Part shown: piece after piece, positions 1-6,308 of the stretch
Position numbering within the stretch: position 1 is the first letter of the stretch
Layout: each line of letters starts with the position of its first letter
Assembly: GCA_003514205.1 (NCBI GenBank)
Contig: DORQ01000056.1
Span: 1 to 9,279, forward strand
DNA from: Acidimicrobiaceae bacterium
GTDB lineage: Bacteria > Actinomycetota > Acidimicrobiia > Acidimicrobiales > Microtrichaceae
Length of the DNA stretch: 9,279 bases
Reading direction: 5' to 3'
The notes under the pieces: generated by a model
What the model saw: the letters and a program-made list of their open reading frames with translations, nothing else
What the model was told of the DNA's origin: nothing
The model's database searches: none
Program-made: the position numbers and the translations under genes

Positions 1-1
1 A

Positions 2-2350
2 TCGCTCGAACTCGACAACTTCCTGCCGGTGATCCTCGGATCGCCCGCTGGCGATTCCGTGTTGTGGCGCGACGTTGAGCTCCACATGGAGGAGTCCACG
101 GATACACCTGGCCACTTCGTTCTGTGTCCACCGGACGACTTCTGGACGATGGTAACTGCACACGGGATCACCGAGATGCGACGGGACGGCAAACGCGTCG
201 TGCTGGAGGTGATCGATGATCCGACTGATGCCTGGTCCCCCACCGCCACGCGGGAGTTGGCGGAGTGGCTAGGAGAACTGGGCCGCGAGCACGGCCGCCC
301 CATGTTGTTCGCTAGCGCCGACCAATCCAACGCCGAAACTGAGCACTCCGACGACGAAGTGCACGATCTCGGGAATTGGATCATCGGCGATGAGACCGTC
401 GTGATAGAGCTACTGGCTGCTCACAAGGGAGCGATGAGCGGAGCGGCACCGCCGCTGAGCGACATTGTCGCCGCCGCAGGATGCGGTTGGAAATCGCCGT
501 GGATCGCCGGGCCCGAAGTGACCGAGGCCAATTTTGCCTTGTACGCACTCGGACGAGGATTGATCGACCGGTTCGGCCGCGGCGAGGCCGAGGACGATGC
601 TGCCGAGATGGTCGGCACGGCAGTCCTCACCTACGGGCATTGGCGCGACATGATCGCTACCGGCAACGCAGCCGGGGCCGACACCTCGATCGGGGACCTG
701 CTCGACATGTCGGTCCTCCTGCTTGGTGAATCGCCAGTTATCGCTCGGGTGCTCGGCGACTATCCCGGTGCCCCAGATCATCCTTTTGCGCAGTTCGTGA
801 TGGCCAGCGTCGAACGCTGCCGCGAACTCGCTCAGCCCCTTCGCCCTGGGCTCAACTGGCTCGCTGCACGGTTACTCATCGCCGAGCGTAAACCAGTTGA
901 GGCCCTCGACATGCTCCGCGAAGCCGAGGTGATGTTCGACCCTGACGACTGGCATGAGGCCATCGAGGACTTCGCGCAGCTCCTCGTCGTGCAAGGCGAC
1001 TTGCGCGGAGCGATCCAGCGGTTTGACCTCATCGGCGAACCCCAGGTGAGTGCCCGCTTGCGAGCCTTTGCGCCCACCACGCCGAAGGGCATCGGTCGCA
1101 ACGAGCGGTGTCCTTGCGGTTCTGGACGCAAGTTCAAGCAATGCTGCGCCAACCGCGACACGCCCGATTCGCTCGAGGACCGCGTCGGGTTGTTGTGGTG
1201 GAAAGCGCAGAGCTACTGCCACTCCCACCATGTCGCCTGCTTGGCGTTACCCGACCACCACACGCTCTCTACATTCGACCCTCAGTTCATGGGTGATCTC
1301 TTCACGTTGGCCGCCGACGCTCACCTCGTCGAGGATTTCGCATTCGAGGAATTCATCGCGGAGTTCGGCGGACTATTGCCTGAGGACGAGCAACGGCTGG
1401 CCGCGACCTGGTCGATCTGCGAGCGATCGCTGCACGAGATCGTTGCGGTCGAACCTGGCGCAACGCTGACGTTGCGCGACCTTCGAACCGGCGAGCGGGC
1501 CGTGGTCCGAGAGCGCACCGGCTCACGCAGTCTCGAAGTGGGGCACCTCTTGTTGGCTCGCGCCGTGCCGTCAGGAGCGACGCTTGACCAGATCGTGGGC
1601 GTGCCGATCAACGTTCCATTCTCAGCTCGCGACCAGTGCCTCGCTCTCCTCGACTCCGAGCCGAACTCGAACGACATCATGGACTTTGTGATCGCGATGT
1701 TCGCAGGTCCGAAAATGACGAACACCGACGGAGACCCGTTAGTGCTTCGCGAGGTTGTTTGGCAGGTCGACTCACATGAGGCTGCAGTTCGGGCGCTCGA
1801 CGAGGCACTCGGTCGGTCAGAGCAGGAGGAGAGGTGGAGTCGAACCTCGGAGGGTCAGGGCAGATCCTGGATCCGTTGGACCCTGGCATTGTCGGGTACC
1901 GAACTCACCGGTTCAACCAACTCCGATGAGCGCTGGATTGAACTCGAAGAGTTCGTTCGCGCGACCGTGCCCGGCGCTACATTGCTCGACGAGTCCGTCA
2001 CCCCACTCGGCGAAGCACTGACCGACCGGGAACTCTTCGAGGGGCCGAGACCTGGATCAACCGGATCGCTTGGGCAGGAGGATCTCGATCCCGAGATCGC
2101 CAAAATCCTGCGTCAGATGCTCCAAGATGGCGAAGAGGGTTGGTGCGACGAATCAATCCCCGCACTGCACGGTGCCACCCCTCGCGAGGCAGCCGCCGAT
2201 CCGACCCGGAGGGAAGACCTCATCGCGCTCATTCGATCCATGATCGACAGAGACGAGCGCTCGCCCATCATCGGCCTTGGCGGTTACGACCCATACCGCC
2301 TCGCTGAACTCCTCGACCTCCACGAGATCGCACGACCCGCTTCAAGGTGA
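2..2350 (+). CDS. SEC-C motif protein with TPR-like and C-terminal domains, 5' end outside the window
   Basis: The frame is open to the left edge. A GTG at 29 is possible, but the codons before it (reading SLELDNFLP) look coding and no ribosome site precedes it, so the gene is probably 5'-truncated by the window. Numbering from GTG 29, a SEC-C zinc motif lies near residues 354-376 (GRNERCPCGSGRKFKQCC, Cys 361, 363, 372 and 373). SEC-C is the small metal-binding tail first known from SecA and occurs internally in many bacterial proteins of unknown role. Residues of about 230-350 are Ala/Leu-rich helices with a TPR feel (PVEALDMLREAE, GDLRGAIQRFDL). Residues of about 390-680 form a long region containing TLRDLRTGERAVVRERTGSRSL, which I recall from other actinobacterial SEC-C proteins. 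No catalytic motif, signal peptide or membrane segment is visible, so it should be cytoplasmic. SEC-C identification is firm; the function is unknown. Confidence 0.85.
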   Translation, partial: SLELDNFLPVILGSPAGDSVLWRDVELHMEESTDTPGHFVLCPPDDFWTMVTAHGITEMRRDGKRVVLEVIDDPTDAWSPTATRELAEWLGELGREHGRPMLFASADQSNAETEHSDDEVHDLGNWIIGDETVVIELLAAHKGAMSGAAPPLSDIVAAAGCGWKSPWIAGPEVTEANFALYALGRGLIDRFGRGEAEDDAAEMVGTAVLTYGHWRDMIATGNAAGADTSIGDLLDMSVLLLGESPVIARVLGDYPGAPDHPFAQFVMASVERCRELAQPLRPGLNWLAARLLIAERKPVEALDMLREAEVMFDPDDWHEAIEDFAQLLVVQGDLRGAIQRFDLIGEPQVSARLRAFAPTTPKGIGRNERCPCGSGRKFKQCCANRDTPDSLEDRVGLLWWKAQSYCHSHHVACLALPDHHTLSTFDPQFMGDLFTLAADAHLVEDFAFEEFIAEFGGLLPEDEQRLAATWSICERSLHEIVAVEPGATLTLRDLRTGERAVVRERTGSRSLEVGHLLLARAVPSGATLDQIVGVPINVPFSARDQCLALLDSEPNSNDIMDFVIAMFAGPKMTNTDGDPLVLREVVWQVDSHEAAVRALDEALGRSEQEERWSRTSEGQGRSWIRWTLALSGTELTGSTNSDERWIELEEFVRATVPGATLLDESVTPLGEALTDRELFEGPRPGSTGSLGQEDLDPEIAKILRQMLQDGEEGWCDESIPALHGATPREAAADPTRREDLIALIRSMIDRDERSPIIGLGGYDPYRLAELLDLHEIARPASR

Positions 2351-2371
2351 TTGGGTGTAGGCGACTCCCAA
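2351..2371. terminator. Weak hairpin between convergent genes
   Basis: Immediately after the SEC-C stop codon, TTGGGTGT and ACTCCCAA can pair (7 of 8 positions) around a five-base loop AGGCG. It lies in the 71-base gap between two convergent genes, where a bidirectional terminator would be expected. There is no T-tract on either side, so an intrinsic terminator is only a possibility. Confidence 0.25.
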
Positions 2372-2421
2372 CGCGCATCCGCTGATCATTATTGCGTTCA
2401 GCAAGCCTGATGGTTCCTTCT

Positions 2422-3492
2422 CTAGCGATTCACTGTGATCGTGGGGAGGTAGAGATTTCCGCCGATCGTGCCAGGCCCCAAGCTGCTGTCTCCGAGTTCG
2501 TAGTCTTCGAACGCGTAACTATCGGGGTACCGCGCCCGAACGGTGCAGGGACACTGCGGAGGTAGCGGCACCATCGCCACAAATCCGTGAAGCTCGCCCG
2601 TTCCGGGGTACGCCGCGGCCACGTCAGGGCGTGAGATCGTCGTAGTGATGGGTATTTCCTCCCAGTCTGAGTTCAGGAGATCCAGCGCAATCTCGCCATC
2701 AATACCTGAGTCGCGGTGCGTTCTCAGCGCCCAACCCGACACCACGGCAACGTCACCGGTAACCGTGACCGATTCGATATTCATCAGGCCGAAGGATGGC
2801 TGGACCAGGCGAGGCGATGGGTTGGCTACATCAACGCACACCGACGTGGTGAGCGGAGTGGCCGTCAAGGGCGACAGAACCGTTGGGGAGGGGAAGGAGG
2901 GTCCAACTGGAGCGGAGACATCTGTAACGCATATTCGATCCGAGCTTCTCGTATCAGTGTCAATGTAGGTGTCGAACGCTCGGAGCACCTTCCTGGCCCC
3001 CGCGGGTGGGACATCAGTTCGGGTGGCGTTGTTCGGCAACACCCATTCGTTTGGGAAAACAAGGAAAAACAAAGGGTCGTTGGACATTGGGTTGTTAGGC
3101 ACCCATTCTCCATTTCGTGTCAAAATCGCATTGCGACGAACGTGCGCCCAGCCTTGAACTCTGATCCGGCTGCCCTCCACAGCAACGATATCCAGTGAGC
3201 CCGTCGTAAACTCTGCGGCCGGTGGAGCAGTTGTCGGCGGCACAGTCGATGATGCTGCACTATTGGCTCGAATCAGATCTCGCGCCGCCGTCAGGCTCAT
3301 CACGACTCGCCATCGGCCTGACTTGCATTGCAAGACGTTCACATCAGTCCTCGCAAAGGCTCCATTAGGACGACACTTGGCGCCTGACTTCGCGAACGGG
3401 GCGCTATAGGGCGATGTCTCATCGCAGGCTGAAAGAACAAGCAGTGCTGACAGGCAAATCGCCAGCAGAGGGCGCATTGGCAGTTTGGGCAT
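2422..3492 (-). CDS. Lipoprotein with Cys-pair module and two tandem GWA-type beta domains
   Basis: A signal peptide (MPKLPMRPLLAICLSALLVL) ends in lipobox LSAC with Cys23 as the lipidation site, so the protein should be anchored outside the membrane. Residues of about 36-65 form a small module with Cys40 and Cys56 (FARTDVNVLQCKSGRW) that is also present in the propeller lipoprotein at 4233. A short Thr/Pro linker (about 81-96) follows. Then come two copies of a beta-rich domain: copy 1 around 98-190 (SRIRVQGWAHV...TRTDVPPAG) and copy 2 around 234-356 (VAVVSGWALRTH...SRPDVAAAYPGTGELHGF). The second copy carries the GWA...RPDVAAAYPG..HGF signature I know from secreted actinobacterial proteins, probably a binding or structural module; the first is more diverged. 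Extra Cys at 188, 219, 314 and 316 could form disulfides. An internal ATG at 3477 is an alternative start. The HEAT-like gene is 43 bases upstream on the same strand, suggesting one transcript. The ligand is unknown. Confidence 0.85.
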   Translation of the reverse strand: MPKLPMRPLLAICLSALLVLSACDETSPYSAPFAKSGAKCRPNGAFARTDVNVLQCKSGRWRVVMSLTAARDLIRANSAASSTVPPTTAPPAAEFTTGSLDIVAVEGSRIRVQGWAHVRRNAILTRNGEWVPNNPMSNDPLFFLVFPNEWVLPNNATRTDVPPAGARKVLRAFDTYIDTDTRSSDRICVTDVSAPVGPSFPSPTVLSPLTATPLTTSVCVDVANPSPRLVQPSFGLMNIESVTVTGDVAVVSGWALRTHRDSGIDGEIALDLLNSDWEEIPITTTISRPDVAAAYPGTGELHGFVAMVPLPPQCPCTVRARYPDSYAFEDYELGDSSLGPGTIGGNLYLPTITVNR

Positions 3493-3535
3493 CTCGCCAC
3501 AGTAAACAAATTTCGCGAAACCTCAGTAGGCAAAC

Positions 3536-4081
3536 TCACCCCCGAATTCGCTGCTCGACCCCGCCTACCTGCTTGAGGAGCTTGCGAGCGTTCGATGCAA
3601 CCGACTTGCGTTCATCATGAACGAGCCGCTCGGCGTGCGGCTGCAGCCAGCGCGCAAGCTTAGGATCCTCCTTCGCCCAGCGGCCAAGCACCTTCATGGA
3701 GTTGTTCAACACAATCCAGTCTGAATGGTGCGCAAGGTTTCCCTTCATGATCTCGAGCGCCCGCTCGCGTTGGGCCGCAGAGAGCTGGGGCCGAAGGAGG
3801 TCAAACAGCAGCGCAAGCGTCCACTGGGTGGAAGCCTGATCGATTGCCGCGACCTCAGACTGCAGACCATCGATGAACTCCATCGTCCACTCGGGATGCT
3901 CGATCGTTACCCGCTTCACAGCATTCGACACGCGGAGCCGCACCACTTCATCCGAGCTGAAGTAGCACTGATACAACTCCTTGAAACGGGACCGATCGGC
4001 GAGCACCGCCTCGACCACCTCCAAGGTTCGGCCTAGTGAATTGGGGTGACCGCCAGTCAGCATCGCTTCGAAGTTCAACAC
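3536..4081 (-). CDS. HEAT-repeat-like alpha-helical protein
   Basis: About 181 residues, almost wholly helical, with HEAT-like repeats: GGHPNSLGRTLEVVEAVL, CYFSSDEVVRLRVSNAVKR, ASTQWTLALLFDLLRP, ALEIMKGNLAHHSDWIVLN, KSVASNARKLLKQV. I recognise it as one of the small HEAT-repeat proteins with a conserved HPNSLG near the N-terminus; these are scaffolds without known catalytic residues. No signal peptide is seen, so it should be cytoplasmic. The frame stays open to 4453, but the extra 124 codons run antisense into the propeller lipoprotein gene and read as low-quality Arg/Ser/Thr-rich sequence. The family-like sequence begins at VLNFEAMLTGGHP, so I prefer GTG at 4081, with ATG at 4063 as the alternative; neither has a good ribosome site. 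The gene is followed by the lipoprotein after 43 bases, probably in one operon, and is divergent from the propeller gene. Confidence 0.8.
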   Translation of the reverse strand: MLNFEAMLTGGHPNSLGRTLEVVEAVLADRSRFKELYQCYFSSDEVVRLRVSNAVKRVTIEHPEWTMEFIDGLQSEVAAIDQASTQWTLALLFDLLRPQLSAAQRERALEIMKGNLAHHSDWIVLNNSMKVLGRWAKEDPKLARWLQPHAERLVHDERKSVASNARKLLKQVGGVEQRIRG

Positions 4082-4174
4082 TTCAGTAGACCAGCATCGC
4101 GTGACCTGCGATGTCAACCGGGTCAGTTTGTAACGGCCAGACCATCGCTGTGTGGAACTTCGACAGGAAGCACC

Positions 4175-4203
4175 TTGAACAAGGGCGTCAAACCGAATAA
4201 CAA
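4175..4203 (+). promoter_or_regulatory. Possible sigma-70-like promoter for the propeller lipoprotein
   Basis: In the divergent intergenic region TTGAAC (4175-4180) is followed after 17 bases by TAACAA (4198-4203), about 30 bases before the ATG at 4233. The -35 is a 4/6 match and the -10 is poor, so this is a weak candidate chosen mainly by position and spacing. Confidence 0.25.
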
Positions 4204-4224
4204 TTCCACTATTCCAAAGAGCTT

Positions 4225-4230
4225 GAGGTG
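4225..4230 (+). promoter_or_regulatory. Ribosome binding site of the propeller lipoprotein
   Basis: GAGGTG lies two bases before ATG 4233. It is the only purine-rich Shine-Dalgarno-like stretch near a signal-peptide-encoding start, although the gap is shorter than usual. It supports 4233 as the start. Confidence 0.45.
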
Positions 4231-4232
4231 CC

Positions 4233-5813
4233 ATGAAATTCCAACGTGTTCGATTGGCAGTCTTGTTCGTGGCGCTGAGCGTTGTCGTGTCGGGGTGCGA
4301 TGCAAGCAGCGTGCTTGGGCTCAAGCTCCAACGAGCAGGTAGCCGTTGCGCTGGCAGCGGCTTCGCCCGAGACGCAGCAAACGTTCTGCAATGCAAGCGG
4401 GGACGGTGGGTCGTCGTGATGCCAATCGGTAGGGCTATAGCGCTCATCGACACCTACAACGCTTCACAAGCCACGCCCGCGGGCGCACCAGTAACGACTC
4501 CCCCAGTAGCGGTGCCAGCGGAAACAACCGCGCCCCCAGCAGCCCCACCCACGACGCCGCCAATGACACCGACAACTCCACTGCCAGCGACGACAATCTC
4601 AACGTCGACAACAACAACGACCTCAACCACGACGACAACCGCAACAACCACTCCCCCGGCTTCGTTGTCGCCGAGGATCCTCGCCATCGCCGCAGGAGGC
4701 GAGCACACCTGCGCCCTCAAGTTCGACAGGACTGTGCACTGCTTCGGAAGCAACCAATTCGGCCAACTCGGCAACTCGAACCTCGGCATCGTGCCAAACC
4801 CGACCCCAATCCCCGTCGTTGGGCTCTCCGGTATCACAGCACTTGCAGCTGGCGGTAGCCACACCTGTGCGCTCAAGAACGACGGAACCGTGCACTGCTT
4901 CGGCAGCAACAGTAACGGCCAACTCGGCAATTCAAACAATATCGACCCTAGCCCCAGTGCGAACCCTACACCCGCAGTTGTTCCGGGGCTGAACAACGTG
5001 ACGGCCGTTGCAGCAGGCAGCAACTACACCTGTGCGCTGAAGAATGACGGAACCGTGCACTGCTTCGGAGGCAACTATTTCGGCCAGCTCGGCAATGGTG
5101 CGCACTTCTTTTTCTCTAGTCCAACCCCTGCGCCTACTCGCGTGCTGGGGCTCTCAAATATCACCGCCATCACTGCAGGCGGTTTACATACCTGCGCGCT
5201 CCGAAGCGACGGAACCGTGCACTGCTTCGGAAACAACACCTTCGGGCAGCTCGGCAATGCCCTTTACAACGGGCAAGTTATTGGACAGTCAACACCCGTC
5301 GCAGTGGCCGGGCTCACAAACGTCACTGCCATCGCTTCAGGCAGTCGCCATACCTGTGCGTTGAAGCTCGATGGAACCGTAGATTGTTTCGGCAGCAACG
5401 AGTCTGGCGCACTCGGCAACACGACCTCCATCGAAACCCCCGATCCAACCCCATTCCCAGCGACCGTCTACGGGCTAACCAACATCACCGCCATCACCAC
5501 CGGTGGCTACCACACTTGTGCACTGAGCAATGACGGAACCATGCACTGCTTCGGGGACAACTACTCCGGCCAACTCGGCAACAGTACCAACATCGGCTAC
5601 GACATCGAACGCCCCAAGGCAAACCCAACACCCACGCCCGTTGATGGACTCACCAACATCGCCGCAATGGCCGGCGGTGGCTTCCACACCTGCGGGTTGA
5701 AGATCGACGGAACCGTGCACTGCTTCGGGAACAATCGGTCGGGCGAGCTCGGTCGCTCAACGAACAACGGCGCCAACATCGCAAACCCGCTACCAGTACC
5801 CGTCAGCTGGTGA
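4233..5813 (+). CDS. RCC1-repeat (seven-bladed beta-propeller) lipoprotein
   Basis: 526 residues. A signal peptide (MKFQRVRLAVLFVALSVVV) ends in lipobox VSGC with Cys22 as the lipid anchor. Residues of about 33-65 are the same Cys-pair module as in the lipoprotein at 2422 (Cys39 and Cys54, FARDAANVLQCKRGRW). Residues of about 79-148 are a Thr/Pro stalk. Seven RCC1-type repeats start near residues 149, 201, 256, 310, 364, 418 and 476. Each has the form (I/V)TAIAAG..HTCALK.DGTVHCFG.N..GQLGN and is about 52-58 residues long, which is enough to close a seven-bladed propeller. Each blade holds one C-x9-C pair (HTC...HC), 14 Cys in all, well suited to a disulfide per blade in an extracellular protein. 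Eukaryotic RCC1 is a nucleotide exchange factor; bacterial secreted versions are generally uncharacterised and probably bind proteins or carbohydrates. It is divergent from the HEAT-like gene. Family assignment is secure; the ligand is unknown. Confidence 0.93.
   Translation: MKFQRVRLAVLFVALSVVVSGCDASSVLGLKLQRAGSRCAGSGFARDAANVLQCKRGRWVVVMPIGRAIALIDTYNASQATPAGAPVTTPPVAVPAETTAPPAAPPTTPPMTPTTPLPATTISTSTTTTTSTTTTTATTTPPASLSPRILAIAAGGEHTCALKFDRTVHCFGSNQFGQLGNSNLGIVPNPTPIPVVGLSGITALAAGGSHTCALKNDGTVHCFGSNSNGQLGNSNNIDPSPSANPTPAVVPGLNNVTAVAAGSNYTCALKNDGTVHCFGGNYFGQLGNGAHFFFSSPTPAPTRVLGLSNITAITAGGLHTCALRSDGTVHCFGNNTFGQLGNALYNGQVIGQSTPVAVAGLTNVTAIASGSRHTCALKLDGTVDCFGSNESGALGNTTSIETPDPTPFPATVYGLTNITAITTGGYHTCALSNDGTMHCFGDNYSGQLGNSTNIGYDIERPKANPTPTPVDGLTNIAAMAGGGFHTCGLKIDGTVHCFGNNRSGELGRSTNNGANIANPLPVPVSW
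4467..4676 (+). repeat. Thr/Pro-rich low-complexity stalk coding region
   Basis: The DNA is a run of ACN and CCN codons encoding PTTPPMTPTTPLP and TTTTTSTTTTTATTT-like sequence between the Cys-pair module and the first propeller blade. It should form an extended, possibly O-glycosylated spacer that holds the propeller away from the membrane. Such near-repetitive codon runs tend to vary in length between strains. Confidence 0.8.
4677..5810 (+). repeat. Seven tandem RCC1-encoding DNA repeats
   Basis: Units begin near 4677, 4833, 4998, 5160, 5322, 5484 and 5658, with spacings of 156, 165, 162, 162, 162 and 174 bases. The core GACGGAACCGTGCACTGC followed by TTCGG recurs almost unchanged in units 2, 3, 4, 6 and 7, while the loops between cores differ in length and sequence. 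This high DNA identity over the core suggests recent duplication or gene conversion among blades. Confidence 0.85.
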
Positions 5814-6019
5814 ACTCCCAAGAGGGCAATGATCTACTGAAGCGCAGCAGTAACGTGGCTCTTCGGATTCCACCGGGGAGCGACGGCGGATCGTCAAGCC
5901 TCGACGGCTACACAATTGTCGAAGCAGCCGATCTCGACGCGGCTGTGGCGATGGCAAAGGTTCGCCCAATTCTTGCAGCCAGCGGCTCAGTTGATGTCCA
6001 CACCGCTATGAACATGTAG
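5810..6019 (+). pseudogene. Remnant of a YCII/DGPF-domain gene
   Basis: A 69-codon frame opens with a GTG that overlaps the propeller stop codon (GTGA). Its last 40 residues, DGYTIVEAADLDAAVAMAK followed by VRPILAASGSVDVHTAMNM, match the C-terminal half of the YCII family, whose usual form is GGY.IVEA..LDEA...AK.CPIL..GGSVEV.P.M. The usual N-terminal 40-50 residues (MK(Y/F)...L) are absent. The region that should carry the signature D-G-P-F...K/E...G before GGY is also missing: GSDGGSSS runs directly into LDGYTIV. It has no ribosome site of its own beyond the end of the propeller gene. I read it as a decayed or truncated copy, not a working YCII protein. It is of a different subfamily from the intact YCII protein at 7576, and lies beyond the 3' end of the ECF42 gene. 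Confidence 0.65.
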
Positions 6020-6308
6020 AGCCCCGACATCGAGTGCAGCTCCGGCACTGCAAACAGGTTCGTTGAGGAGAACCAGAAGCTCAGCCGTTGCCAGCAGTTA
6101 CTGGCCAACGGCGAGATCGCGAGCATCGCCCGTCTTGCAACCTTCTCGTCTGCAACAGCCGCGAGTTCGGCATCACTTGCCGAGCCCGACACCAGCTCGA
6201 CGCGCTCCTCCAACTCCTCGCGCCCCATGGGGGCACTGACCCGTCCTCACAAATGGACTATGGGTACACGGCCCGAAGACTGTTCGACGGCGGTGGGATT
6301 CCGCGGGA
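6020..6308. other. Intergenic stretch with no recognised gene
   Basis: About 290 bases between the YCII remnant (+) and the convergent sigma factor gene (-). Several overlapping frames are open on both strands, for example a - strand frame from 6228 beginning MGREELEERVELVSGS and a + strand frame containing RFVEENQKLSRCQQLLANGE, but none resembles a family I know and none has a clear start signal. Given the adjacent relic, it may be decayed coding DNA. Confidence 0.4.

Noticed and set aside
4112..4117. A perfect TTGACA on the - strand upstream of the HEAT-like gene, as a sigma-70 promoter.
   Set aside because: No acceptable -10 hexamer is seen at 16-19 bases; the nearest candidate TCTACT is 21 bases away.
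4139..4165. Another TGTCGA on the - strand (4165-4160) upstream of the HEAT-like gene, as a possible ECF42 site.
   Set aside because: No CG(A/T)C box is found at a spacing of 16-18 bases; the sequences there are GGTC, GTCT and TCTG.
4454..5023. Long open frame antisense to the propeller gene, rich in Val (VVVVEVVVVVD).
   Set aside because: It is the reverse reading of the Thr/Pro linker and RCC1 repeats; it has no start signal or family features.
5915..5942. TGTCGA on the + strand inside the YCII relic, as an ECF42 promoter.
   Set aside because: It lies within the coding remnant and is followed after 17 bases by CGGC, not CG(A/T)C; no gene starts downstream.
6060..6120. EENQKLSRCQQLLANGE in the gap after the YCII relic, reminiscent of the coiled-coil part of an IS3-type OrfA.
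   Set aside because: The resemblance is limited to a short Glu/Lys/Leu-rich stretch; there is no helix-turn-helix before it, no OrfB and no terminal inverted repeats.
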